DNA of 64,000 nt from positions 1 through 64,000 of the forward strand of contig NZ_FAOZ01000027.1 in the NCBI RefSeq assembly GCF_001536285.1. The letters are read 5' to 3'. Below are positions 18,001 through 26,606 of the stretch, one piece after another. The notes under the pieces are model-generated. The model ran no database searches and had not been told where the DNA came from. It saw only the letters and a program-made list of their open reading frames with translations. How positions within the stretch are numbered: position 1 is the stretch's first letter; each line of letters begins with the position of its first letter. Both the position numbers and the translations under genes were made by a program. Source of the DNA: Parafrankia irregularis (GTDB lineage: Bacteria; Actinomycetota; Actinomycetes; Frankiales; Frankiaceae).

Positions 18001-18340
18001 GTCTGCTCCATTCCTTCGGACCGGTCCGGACCGGGCCGCGTCGGATCCGGTTCTTCGTGACCGGTGTCGGTCGAGCCGTTTGTAGGCGGGCCCGCTCAAA
18101 TCGTGCTCAAGCCGCCTCCGTGATCGCCGGCCCGGCACTGGACGCAGCCATGGAGTGCGTTCCGACCGGCCTTCGAGAAACCAGAGCGATCGTGGCGTCG
18201 GCCGCGCTGGAGCGCGGCGGCACCACCCGAACGGCCCGAAAGTCCAACGCTGAGCCCCTTCCATCTCACGGCCGACGGTCAGGGACGCCGCACGTCCGAG
18301 TCGACGATGGAAAGGCTCACTCTGCGCGAGGAGCCGGCAG
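18001..18340. promoter_or_regulatory. Divergent promoter region of ketoreductase and radical SAM genes
   Basis: These 340 bp contain no convincing gene. At 18095-18110 there is a direct repeat CTCAA-N6-CTCAA, i.e. TTGAG-N6-TTGAG on the minus strand, with an 11-bp repeat period. That is the geometry of SARP binding sites. A further TCGAGCC lies at 18071-18077. The same repeat occurs in the KS-alpha promoter at 32255-32270. Confidence 0.55.
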
Positions 18341-19810
18341 ATGACACTGACAGAGCACGAGGAACGCACTGATCCGTATCCCCGCAAGTGCTACCTGCCG
18401 TTCATCCTCTACCCGCCGGGAATGCATCGCACCACCGGTGGGAAGGAGTGGCTCGAAAGCCACATCGACATGCACCAGGACGGCGGTGACTTCGTCCTTT
18501 ACATCGGCGTCCCGTTCTGCCGCACGCGCTGCAAGTCGTGTCCCTACTTCGCGAGCCTGCTGCCCGAGAACGACTCCCGTGGCCGCGAGGAGAGGTACGT
18601 GGACGCGCTGGTGCGGGATCTCCGCCACTGGGCGTCGTACCGGAAGTTCGGCACCGGTCGCATCCGCACCATCTTCATCGGCGGGGGGACGGGCAGCATC
18701 CTGCGGACCAGCAGCCTGCGCCGCCTGGTCGACACCGTGCACGAGCTGTTCGAGGTCGCCGACGACGCCGAGTTCACGCTGGAGGGAAACGCGCGCGACT
18801 TCGACGACGAGAAGATCGAGTACGTCGCGCAGTCGAAGATCAACCGGTTGAGTCTCGGTGTCCAGTCGTTCCAGCCCGAGATTCTCGGGGTCATCGGGTC
18901 GCCGCACGCGGCCGAGGACAGTGCCCGGGTCATCCGGGCGTTCCAGGCCAGGGGCTTCCGCAACATCCAGCTCGACCTCATGTACAACATGCCGGGGCAC
19001 ACGCTCGACATCTGGAAGCGTGACCTGGAGACGCTGGCGACGCTCGACGTGCCGCACTTCACGATCTACCTCTACCGCATTCACCGGGACACCATCCAGG
19101 ACAAGCTCATCAGCCGGGGCCGGCTCAGCGCGCCGAAGGACCCGGAGGGCCCGATGGTGAAGGCGATGTATCGAGAGGCCGTCGAGATAGCCGAGCAGAT
19201 GGGTTACACCATGTACATGGTCGACCATTTCTGCAAGCCCGGCTACGAGAACATGTACAACCACTGGAACTGGAAGGTGTACATCGACACCCTGGCTGTC
19301 GGCCCCGGCTCCTACAGCTACTTCGACGGCTACCGCCTGGGCACCGAGACCGATGTCGAGAAGTACATCGACGCCGTGGAAAGCGGTGACTTCCTGATCA
19401 GCACCATCACCGACGAGCTCTCGCCCCGGGTCGAGCGCGAGCGGTACGTCGTCTTCGCTCTGCTCTACTACGAGATCGAGTACTCCTTCTACCGGGACAA
19501 GTTCGGGACGTCTTTCCTGGAGGACTTCACCGACGAACTGGCGCGGCTCGAACGCAAGGGACTCGTCGAGCTGACCGACGACCGGATGCGACTGACCCAG
19601 CTCGGGCTGATCTGGCACACCAACGTCATTCTCGAGTTCTTCAACCCGTCGTTCTGGAACGACTCGGACTCCCTGAACGAGCCGAACTGGTCCCTGAACG
19701 GCGTCATGGTCGAGGTCGGCGCGCACAGCCGCGAGTACTGGCTGGGCGACCGGGGCGTGACCTTCTTCCCGGCCGCGCCCGACGCGGACCCGACCCTCGC
19801 GACGGCGTAG
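18341..19810 (+). CDS. Radical SAM enzyme, HemN/HemW-like
   Basis: This 489-aa protein has the radical SAM cluster motif CRTRCKSC (C60, C64, C67; CX3CX2C), the SAM-binding GGGTGS (about 114-119), and LSLGVQSFQPEILGVIGSPH with DLMYNMPGHTLD as in coproporphyrinogen-oxidase-like enzymes. The C-terminal part resembles the HemN extension. HemN-like enzymes in secondary metabolism include class C radical methylases and cyclopropanases; true HemW or HemN would not be expected inside a polyketide cluster. It starts with a GAGGAG ribosome site and heads a plus-strand operon with SRPBCC, ligase and cyclase genes. The reaction on the polyketide, if any, is unknown. Confidence 0.88.
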   Translation: MTLTEHEERTDPYPRKCYLPFILYPPGMHRTTGGKEWLESHIDMHQDGGDFVLYIGVPFCRTRCKSCPYFASLLPENDSRGREERYVDALVRDLRHWASYRKFGTGRIRTIFIGGGTGSILRTSSLRRLVDTVHELFEVADDAEFTLEGNARDFDDEKIEYVAQSKINRLSLGVQSFQPEILGVIGSPHAAEDSARVIRAFQARGFRNIQLDLMYNMPGHTLDIWKRDLETLATLDVPHFTIYLYRIHRDTIQDKLISRGRLSAPKDPEGPMVKAMYREAVEIAEQMGYTMYMVDHFCKPGYENMYNHWNWKVYIDTLAVGPGSYSYFDGYRLGTETDVEKYIDAVESGDFLISTITDELSPRVERERYVVFALLYYEIEYSFYRDKFGTSFLEDFTDELARLERKGLVELTDDRMRLTQLGLIWHTNVILEFFNPSFWNDSDSLNEPNWSLNGVMVEVGAHSREYWLGDRGVTFFPAAPDADPTLATA

Positions 19811-19820
19811 GAGGCCGACG

Positions 19821-20300
19821 ATGACCGACGTACGGGAACCCGAAGCGCCGGAGTCAGGCGCAGTGAGGGCCGGAACCCAGGACTTCCTCGCGTCCGCGAC
19901 GGTGACGGTCGGCGCGAACATGCATGACATCTGGGCGGTGTGGGTCGATGTCAACGCCTGGAAAAGCTGGGACACCGGCATCGAGAGCACGAAGCTGCAC
20001 GGCAACTTCAAGGCCGGCAACACCTTCACCCTCACCCCGGCCGGGGGCCAGCCGATGGAGGTCACCATCACCTCCGTCACCCAGGGGGAGGAGTTCTCCG
20101 ACGAGACCGTCCTGCCGTTCGGCACGATCCGGACGAGTCATCGCATGGAGCCACTCGGCGGGCTGGTACGGCTCACCCATGAGGTCCGCGCGGAGATCGC
20201 CGAGGACGCGGTGGAGATGTTCGGGGTGAAGATCTGGCCGCATCTGCAGAGCGGCCTGTCCACCGCGCTCAACGAACTCGCCGAGATCGTGGCGAACTGA
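19821..20300 (+). CDS. SRPBCC-fold protein (polyketide cyclase/dehydrase-like)
   Basis: This 159-aa protein has a single START/SRPBCC helix-grip domain: ASATVTVGANMHDIWAVWVDVNAWKSWDTGIESTKL is the typical N-terminal strand-helix-Trp pattern, and a long amphipathic C-terminal helix ends the protein. The family binds hydrophobic or polyketide-like ligands; in type II clusters such proteins can act as cyclases or chaperones. It lies 10 bp after the radical SAM gene and 11 bp before a ligase gene. A role in binding the radical SAM substrate is possible but unproven. Confidence 0.8.
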   Translation: MTDVREPEAPESGAVRAGTQDFLASATVTVGANMHDIWAVWVDVNAWKSWDTGIESTKLHGNFKAGNTFTLTPAGGQPMEVTITSVTQGEEFSDETVLPFGTIRTSHRMEPLGGLVRLTHEVRAEIAEDAVEMFGVKIWPHLQSGLSTALNELAEIVAN

Positions 20301-20311
20301 GGCCATCCGCG

Positions 20312-21883
20312 GTGTCTCCCGACAAGCTCGTGTCCCTGCTGGACCGGGGCACCCGCCCCGGCGTGTTCGGCGCCTGCGTCCAACACGCCGGGGCCACCCA
20401 CACGGCACGTCAGGTGCGCGCGGCGGTCACCCGACGCGCGCGCCGGCTGCTGGACCACGGTGTCGCCGCCGGCGACCGGGTGCTGCTGGTCTGTGACCAC
20501 GACCTGGATGCCGTGGTCACCCTGGCCGCGGCGAGCGCGCTGGGGCTGCGGGTGCTGATGCCCTACAACCTGGCGGCGGCCGCCGTGCCCGAGTGGCGGT
20601 CCATCGCGACCGCCGCCGGGCCGGACGCCGTCGTGCACCAGCGCCGTGACGGCGTCGGCCTCGCCGATCTGCGGGCGGTCTGTCCGCGCCTCGTCGGCCT
20701 GAGCGACCTGGGTGCCCTGAGCGACCTGGATGCCCCGAGCGGGCACGACGAGGACGACGAGGACGACGAGACGCTTCCCATCGCGTGTCCCGATCCCGTG
20801 GACGGATTCCTGGTCCTGTTCACCAGCGGCACCACCGGCGCTCCGAAGGCCATCAGCCTGAGTGAGGACGTCGTCGCCCGCCGGGTGATGGCCGTGACGG
20901 AGCGGCTCGCGTTCGGCTCCGACGCGCGGGTGTTCATGTCCGGTCTGCTCAACAACACGACCGGCGTCATCTTCTCCTTCGGCGCGCTGGCGCACGGCGC
21001 GACGCTGATCATCCCGGACGGCCGGGACGTCTCCACCTGGCCCGCGCAGGTCGCCCGGTCACGTGCCAGCCACATCATGCTGCGGCCGGTGGCGATGGAG
21101 CGGTTCGTGGCGGCCGTGGTCGCCGGCGGCACGGACCTGTCCTGCCTGCGGGTCGTCGCCTACGGAGCGGCTCCGATGCCACATCGGCTGCTGGAACTCG
21201 GCCGCCGGCTGATGCCGTGCGACTGGGTGCAGGGCTACGGCCTCAGCGAGACTTACGGCCCGTTCTGCTGGCTCGACGAGACCGCGCACCGGCAGCGACG
21301 ATTCGAGGACACCTACTGCGTCGGACGGCCGGACCGCACCGTGGGGGTCCGCCTCGAGCCACTGCCGGGCCATCCCGACGGCGTGGGAGAGATCGTCGTG
21401 CGCGGCGACCTGATGATGGACGGCTACCTCGACATCACGACCGGTCGCCTCGACCCGCCGGGTCCCTGGCTGCGCACCGGCGACATGGGCGCCTTCGGCC
21501 CGGACGGTGATCTGCTGCTCAAGGGCCGTATCGGAACCAGCGTGCTCAGCCAGGACGGCCACCGCATCTATCCGGAGGAGGTCGAGACCGTCCTCGCCGG
21601 CATGCCGGGTGTCGGTGAGGTCGTCGTCGTCGGCCTGAGCGGCGGCGGCGAGAACGATCACACCCGGACGCCGGTCGCCTGCCTGTGGGGGCCTGTCACC
21701 CACGACGGCCCGGCGGCGCTGCGCCGGGCGACGGCCGAGTTCCTGATTCCCCGGCTGAGCAGGGAGAAATGGCCTGATCTGATCTACGCGAGCGCGGATC
21801 CGTTTCCCAAGAGCGGAAACGACAAGATCCTCCGTGCTGAGACCGAGCGGGCGATCGACCGGCAGGCGCTGTTCCCGCTCTGA
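20312..21883 (+). CDS. Adenylate-forming acyl ligase of the polyketide cluster
   Basis: This 523-aa ANL enzyme has LFTSGTTGAPKAISL (about 170), QGYGLSETYGPF, a degenerate WLRTGDMG, GRIGTSVLSQDG, and the C-terminal FPKSGNDKIL containing the catalytic lysine. It should adenylate a carboxylic acid and load CoA or the ACP. A repeated SDLGALSDLDAP segment and an acidic DEDDEDDE run precede the P-loop, which is unusual. In aromatic polyketide clusters such ligases activate starter acids or late acyl groups. The start is GTG. It is followed by a tri-domain cyclase on the same strand. Confidence 0.88.
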   Translation: MSPDKLVSLLDRGTRPGVFGACVQHAGATHTARQVRAAVTRRARRLLDHGVAAGDRVLLVCDHDLDAVVTLAAASALGLRVLMPYNLAAAAVPEWRSIATAAGPDAVVHQRRDGVGLADLRAVCPRLVGLSDLGALSDLDAPSGHDEDDEDDETLPIACPDPVDGFLVLFTSGTTGAPKAISLSEDVVARRVMAVTERLAFGSDARVFMSGLLNNTTGVIFSFGALAHGATLIIPDGRDVSTWPAQVARSRASHIMLRPVAMERFVAAVVAGGTDLSCLRVVAYGAAPMPHRLLELGRRLMPCDWVQGYGLSETYGPFCWLDETAHRQRRFEDTYCVGRPDRTVGVRLEPLPGHPDGVGEIVVRGDLMMDGYLDITTGRLDPPGPWLRTGDMGAFGPDGDLLLKGRIGTSVLSQDGHRIYPEEVETVLAGMPGVGEVVVVGLSGGGENDHTRTPVACLWGPVTHDGPAALRRATAEFLIPRLSREKWPDLIYASADPFPKSGNDKILRAETERAIDRQALFPL

Positions 21884-22005
21884 AACGCCGCGTTCTGAGC
21901 GCAGGCCCCCCGGAGGCCCTGTGCTCCGGGGCCCTGTGTTCCGGGGGCCCACGCTCCGACCGCTCACCGTCGACCAGACCAAGCCCGTCCTGAGGGAGAC
22001 CAGCC

Positions 22006-23499
22006 GTGCGATATCACGCCAGCCACTCCATCGTCTGCGACACGCCTCCAGAACAGGTCTACGACGTGATCCGCCGCAGCCGGGACTGGCCGACGCTGCT
22101 TGAGCCGTGCCAGTCCGTCACCGTCCTGTCGGAAGAGCCCGACGGGGAGCACATCGAGATCTCCGCGCTCGTGGGCGGCGAACCGATGACCTGGCAGTCC
22201 CACCGCCGGTTCCACACCGACCTGTTCGGTGTGTCGGCCACCGTCGTCGTGCCCATGCCGCTGGTGAAGGCGATGACCACCACGTGGCGGGTGATAGGAG
22301 TCAACGCCACCCAGTGCGTGCTGCTCCTGGAGCATGACTACGACCTGTGCGACGACATCGGCGGCCAGGTCGAGGGCGTGACGACCCATGATCAGGCCGA
22401 GCGGTTCATCGGGGCGGCGATCGACGCGAACTCCCGCACCGAGCTGGGTAACCTCCGTGGCGCGGCGCATCGGGCGGCGGCCGGGGCGGCGCAGGCGGAT
22501 GGGGGAGACGCGATCGGACTGGACGGCTTCCTACGTCATTCGGTGGTCCTGCGGGCGGATCCGGACACGGTGTACGGGCTGATCCGCTCGACCGACTCCT
22601 GGCCCCGCCTGTTCGCCGCCTGCGTCGGCACCTCGGTGCTGGAGCGTTCCGATGACCAGGAAACGGTCCGCGTCGAGGCGGAGCAGGACGGAAGGCCGGT
22701 CGCCTGGAACACCCGCCGCCGCTACGTCGACTCCGTGCGGCGGGTCGAGTACGACCTTCCGGTGCCGATGCCCTTCCTGGAGTCGATGCACGGTGTCTGG
22801 CGGGTCGTGCCGCTGGAGAACGGCCGCTGCCTGCTGACGGTGGACCGCCACTGGCGGCTGCTGGCCGACGTCCGCGGTATCCGTGACGGGATCAGCACCC
22901 GGTCCGAGGCCGCGGCGTTCGTCCGTGACTTCGTCGACGGGAACGCCGCCGCCGAGATGCTCGCGATCCGGGCCTTCGTCGAGGAGAACACCGAAGCGCT
23001 GGTGTCGTTGACCAGCCGCTACCGCCTGCCGCACAGCCCTGACCGGGTTTTCGCGCTGCTGGCCGACATCGGTGGCTGGCCGGCGATGCTGGATCATCTC
23101 GACTCCCTGGACGTGCTCTACGACGACGGCGCCCACCAGGAGTTCACGATGAAGGTACGAACCGCGCCGGGTACGGCAGGGTCGGCCGGTGAGCTGGAGT
23201 GCATCCGCAGCGTCCGGCACTGTGACGAGCGGACGCTGTCGATCACCTACTTCCAGCCACAGCCACCGCCGGCCATGCTCCGCCATGCGGGCCACTGGCA
23301 GGTCCGCGGCATCGCGGGCGGCAGCGAGGTGATCTCGCACCACACCGTGGTCCTCGATCGCGACGGCTCCGCGGAGGTGTCCGGTGCGCATGAGCTCCGG
23401 CGGCGGAAGACCCTGGTCGCCGACCTGTTGGAACGCAACAGCCGGGCGACGGTGGACGCCTGCGGGCGGGCTCTGGACCGCTCCGCCGGCCAGCCGTGA
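22006..23499 (+). CDS. Three-domain SRPBCC aromatase/cyclase
   Basis: The protein is 497 aa. Domain 1 (about 1-150) begins YHASHSIVCDTPPEQVYDVI; domain 2 (about 172-330) begins LRHSVVLRADPDTVYGLIRS; domain 3 (about 334-490) begins SRYRLPHSPDRVFALLADIG. All three share the strand-helix-W pattern (SRDWP, TDSWP, IGGWP) and a conserved VVVPMPL or LPVPMPF loop in the first two. Actinorhodin-type aromatase/cyclases have two such domains (about 310 aa) and TcmN types have one, so three in tandem is unusual. It should direct first-ring folding and dehydration of the nascent polyketide. The stop overlaps the next gene by 4 bp. Confidence 0.9.
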   Translation: MRYHASHSIVCDTPPEQVYDVIRRSRDWPTLLEPCQSVTVLSEEPDGEHIEISALVGGEPMTWQSHRRFHTDLFGVSATVVVPMPLVKAMTTTWRVIGVNATQCVLLLEHDYDLCDDIGGQVEGVTTHDQAERFIGAAIDANSRTELGNLRGAAHRAAAGAAQADGGDAIGLDGFLRHSVVLRADPDTVYGLIRSTDSWPRLFAACVGTSVLERSDDQETVRVEAEQDGRPVAWNTRRRYVDSVRRVEYDLPVPMPFLESMHGVWRVVPLENGRCLLTVDRHWRLLADVRGIRDGISTRSEAAAFVRDFVDGNAAAEMLAIRAFVEENTEALVSLTSRYRLPHSPDRVFALLADIGGWPAMLDHLDSLDVLYDDGAHQEFTMKVRTAPGTAGSAGELECIRSVRHCDERTLSITYFQPQPPPAMLRHAGHWQVRGIAGGSEVISHHTVVLDRDGSAEVSGAHELRRRKTLVADLLERNSRATVDACGRALDRSAGQP

Positions 23500-24824
23500 G
23501 CAGGGCCGCCCCGGCCGGCGGGACGGGCGTGCCCGAAGCCACGGCGGCGAACGGCTCGGGTGCCACGGCCGCGGTGCCTGGCCTCGGCGGCTCGCCGGAC
23601 GTCCGGCGAGCACGTCCGGCGCGGGTTCCCGCCGCCGTGATGGAGGCCTGCGGGTACTTCCTTCCCCGCCTCATGTTTCTGCAGGCCCGGTACGCACCGC
23701 AGATCCACTGGGGTGATGTCGCGCTGGCACTCGACGGCTTCGGGCTCACCGAGATCGATCTGGGCTCGGCCGGGTTCTGGGACGAGTGGAGGGCCCGCTG
23801 GACCGCGCGGGCCGAGGTCTACGTGGCGGCGGCCGTGGCCTCGACCACTGCCGCCGGGCAGGCCCGCGCCTATCGGGGTGCGGCCGCCTGTTACCACTGG
23901 GCGGAGTTCATGGACTTCGGTGACCGGGCCCGCAAACTGGGCCTGCGCCACCTGGTGCGGACCTGCTTCGAACGCAGCCTGACCAGTCCCGATCCGGCGC
24001 AGGACGGCCTCGGCGACCTGGGCGGCGACCTGGGCGGCGACCTGGGTGGAGGCGTGCGCCGAGAGGCGAGGGCCCTCCCGGCGGGGAGCGTTTCCGCGGA
24101 ACCGGTGCCGTACTGGCTCTACCTTCCGCCGCGACGGGCGCGCGATGCCGATCGGCCGTTGGCGTGTGTCGTCCTGTCCAACGGGCTCGACTCGATGACG
24201 GAGGTCGAGATCCTCTCGTTGGCGGAGGCGTACCTCGACCGGGGGATCGCGGCTGTGCTGTTCGAGGGCCCGGGCCAGGGCCTGGACGCCGGTCAGACGC
24301 CCCTGCGCGTCGATATGGAGAGCGTCGTCGCGGCGCTGCTGGACGCGCTGCGCGCGGACAGTCGCCTCGCGGCCGATCGGATGGCCTTTCTCGGCGTCAG
24401 CTTCGGTGGTTATCTCGCGTTGCGGGTGGCTCGGACGCTCGGGCCGTCACTGCGATGCGTGGTCAACTTCTCCGGTGGCCCGCGTATCGCCCCGTTTGCG
24501 ACCCTGCCGCGCCGGCTGCGCGACGACTTCCGCTACACCTTCGGCGGCGGCGAGCCGCTCGACGACGACGACATGCAGCACCGCTTCGACGCACTTGCGT
24601 TTCCGCCAGATCCCGCACCGCATACCCGGGTGCTCAGCGTCCACGGCGCGCTTGACGACATCTTCCCACTCGCCGACCTGGTGGAGCTCGACCGGGCATG
24701 GGGTACCGGACACGAGTTGGTGACACACGAAAGCGAAGCACACGTGTGCCTGAATATGATCAACCTGTGTGGAATCGAGATAGCGGACTGGGTGGCACAC
24801 CACCTGCGGCCCGATCCGCGCTGA
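23496..24824 (+). CDS. Alpha/beta hydrolase, FrsA / DPO-hydrolase-like
   Basis: This 442-aa protein has a helical N-terminal region and a C-terminal alpha/beta-hydrolase core. The nucleophile elbow is GVSFGGYL (Ser near 302), the acid is in HGALDDIFP, and the histidine is in SEAHVC. The architecture matches 2,6-dihydropseudooxynicotine-hydrolase-type C-C hydrolases, a group that also includes the fungal Ayg1 enzyme that shortens a polyketide. A retro-Claisen or chain-release role is therefore an attractive inference. A GDLG unit is repeated three times (DNA about 24010-24050) in a linker. The GTG start overlaps the cyclase stop by 4 bp. Confidence 0.85.
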   Translation: MSRAAPAGGTGVPEATAANGSGATAAVPGLGGSPDVRRARPARVPAAVMEACGYFLPRLMFLQARYAPQIHWGDVALALDGFGLTEIDLGSAGFWDEWRARWTARAEVYVAAAVASTTAAGQARAYRGAAACYHWAEFMDFGDRARKLGLRHLVRTCFERSLTSPDPAQDGLGDLGGDLGGDLGGGVRREARALPAGSVSAEPVPYWLYLPPRRARDADRPLACVVLSNGLDSMTEVEILSLAEAYLDRGIAAVLFEGPGQGLDAGQTPLRVDMESVVAALLDALRADSRLAADRMAFLGVSFGGYLALRVARTLGPSLRCVVNFSGGPRIAPFATLPRRLRDDFRYTFGGGEPLDDDDMQHRFDALAFPPDPAPHTRVLSVHGALDDIFPLADLVELDRAWGTGHELVTHESEAHVCLNMINLCGIEIADWVAHHLRPDPR

Positions 24825-24909
24825 GTCGGATACCCCGCGACATGTTCCGTGCCGGCGCCCTGCTCTGTCGGTGTGGTGCCAGTCCTGTACCGCTGCCCCG
24901 GAGGATCCG

Positions 24910-25917
24910 GTGAACATGAGCCCACCGAGCCAGCCCCTGCCCGCGTCGCCGTCGGCACCTGCCGCCGCGGTCGGTACCAGGGTGTGGCACCGCTTCCGGA
25001 TACCGGCGCGGCCGCCGTTCCGGTGGGACCATTCCCTCGATTTCGTCTGCGGCTTTCCAGCCACCCGAGGCGAGCAGGTCGTCGCCGGAGCGCACCTGGT
25101 GAAAGCCTGGCGTATCGACGGCTGTTTGCTCCTTACCAGGATTGGCCCGTGGCCGGCCGACGACGAGGGCGCAGGCGCCGACCCTGGCGGGGGCCCGGGT
25201 GTGGGCGGTGATGGTCCCGGTGTCGAGGTGACTGTCGCCGCGCCGCATTCGCCATCCGAGGACGTTCTCGACGCGCTTACCGACCGGCTGCGTTTCTACC
25301 TCTCCCTGGATGACGACCTGACCGCCTTCGCGGCGGCCGCGGCGGCCGATCCTCCGTTCGCCCGGGTGGAACACCGTCTGCACGGTTATCACCAGGTCAA
25401 GTTCCCCTCGCCGTACGAGAACATCGTGTGGGCGATCCTTGCCCAGCGGACCCCCATCACCGCTGCCCGTGCCGTGAAGCTACGGCTGATGCAGCACCTC
25501 AACCCGCCGTTGGCGGGCTTCGGGGCCGAGGTGACACCGTTCCCGAGTCCTGACCAGCTCGCCGAACTCCCGCTCGAGGTTCTCACCGGGATCCTGGGAA
25601 ACAGCCGCAAGGCGGGGTACGTGTCCGGCTCGGTCCGGCGTCTCCTGGAGATCGAGGAGACGTTCCTGCGCACCGGCGACGTCGACGAGGTGGAGCGGTT
25701 CCTGCTGTCGCTGCCCGGAATCGGACCGTGGTCGGCGACGTTCGTCATGATCAGAGGGCTGGGGCGGATGGAGCGCCTGCCCACGGACACCGAGCTGCTC
25801 AAGGCCGGCCGGCGGGTGTACGGCGCGGAGGTGTCCGCGTCGGACCTGGTTTCCCTGGCGGCGCCGTACGGCGCCCAGGTCGGCTACTGGGCGCACTACC
25901 TGAGGGCGGGCGGATGA
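24910..25917 (+). CDS. HhH-GPD DNA glycosylase, AlkA-like
   Basis: This protein of about 335 aa looks like an alkylpurine or 3-methyladenine DNA glycosylase. The N-terminal half has the AlkA-type fold segment, then VKFPSPYENIVWAILAQRT. The helix-hairpin-helix LLSLPGIGPWSATFVMIRG is followed by LPTDTELL with the catalytic aspartate. GGAGG at 24900-24904 serves GTG 24910 or ATG 24916. It sits 85 bp after the hydrolase gene and overlaps a nucleosidase gene by 4 bp. Its presence inside the polyketide cluster may be chance, or it may protect against a DNA-damaging product; the sequence does not decide. Confidence 0.85.
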   Translation: MNMSPPSQPLPASPSAPAAAVGTRVWHRFRIPARPPFRWDHSLDFVCGFPATRGEQVVAGAHLVKAWRIDGCLLLTRIGPWPADDEGAGADPGGGPGVGGDGPGVEVTVAAPHSPSEDVLDALTDRLRFYLSLDDDLTAFAAAAAADPPFARVEHRLHGYHQVKFPSPYENIVWAILAQRTPITAARAVKLRLMQHLNPPLAGFGAEVTPFPSPDQLAELPLEVLTGILGNSRKAGYVSGSVRRLLEIEETFLRTGDVDEVERFLLSLPGIGPWSATFVMIRGLGRMERLPTDTELLKAGRRVYGAEVSASDLVSLAAPYGAQVGYWAHYLRAGG

Positions 25918-26606
25918 GAGGGCTGGACGGGGCACCGGGCTCGGAGTGGGCGCAGGCCGACATGCCTCCCCAGGTCGGCGCGGGCGAGATCGACCTGCAG
26001 GCACCGCCGGAGGACGGGGTCCGGAAGTGGCTCGTGGCGGCGGCGACCGAAGCCGAGGTCGCGGCACTTCCGCGCGACCATCCGGCGCTGCTCGCGGTGC
26101 TGATCACGGGAGCGGGCAAGACCGCCGCCGCCGTCGCTGTCAGCGCGGCGCTGGCCCGGCTCGACGACCCGACGTCGATCGGCGTGATCAACGTCGGTAC
26201 CGCGGGCGGGCTGGACGAAACCGGTGCCCGGCTGCGTTGGCCGAGTACGGCCTGGGCCTGGGACCTGGATGCCGCGAGCCTCAACGCGCTCGGCATTCCG
26301 GTGCGCGGCCAGCTCGCGCTGTCCGGTGGCGACGGATCGGTGATCGCCACCGGCGACCGTTTCGTCGCCGGTGGATCCCTGCGGACCGCCCTGCAGGCGC
26401 GGGCCGCGCTGGTGGACATGGAGTGCTACTCGGTCGCCGCGGCCTGCCATGCCTTCGGGACGCCGGTTCGTGCCGTCAAATGGGTCTCCGACGCCGCGGA
26501 CGAGTCGGCGTCGGACGACTGGGGCGTCGCGGTGCCGCGCGGGGCCGCCGTTCTCGCCGAGGCCACCGTCGACTTCCTCGATCGTTTCCGCCCGCACCCG
26601 GCCTGA
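25914..26606 (+). CDS. MTA/SAH nucleosidase-family protein
   Basis: This 230-aa protein resembles the PNP/UDP phosphorylase superfamily, nearest to 5'-methylthioadenosine/S-adenosylhomocysteine nucleosidase. It has GVINVGTAGGLD for the base/phosphate site, VDMECYSVAAAC containing the Met-Glu ribose-binding pair, and VKWVSDAADESA with the catalytic aspartate. It would cleave the glycosidic bond of MTA, SAH or 5'-deoxyadenosine. 5'-Deoxyadenosine is a by-product of the radical SAM enzyme encoded upstream, so a scavenging link is plausible. It is co-translated with the DNA glycosylase (ATGA). Its divergent N-terminus lowers certainty of substrate. Confidence 0.75.
   Translation: MRGLDGAPGSEWAQADMPPQVGAGEIDLQAPPEDGVRKWLVAAATEAEVAALPRDHPALLAVLITGAGKTAAAVAVSAALARLDDPTSIGVINVGTAGGLDETGARLRWPSTAWAWDLDAASLNALGIPVRGQLALSGGDGSVIATGDRFVAGGSLRTALQARAALVDMECYSVAAACHAFGTPVRAVKWVSDAADESASDDWGVAVPRGAAVLAEATVDFLDRFRPHPA

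Noticed and set aside
18317-20125. Long minus-strand open frame opposite the radical SAM gene
   Set aside because: The plus-strand frame has clear catalytic motifs and a ribosome site; the opposite frame has none.
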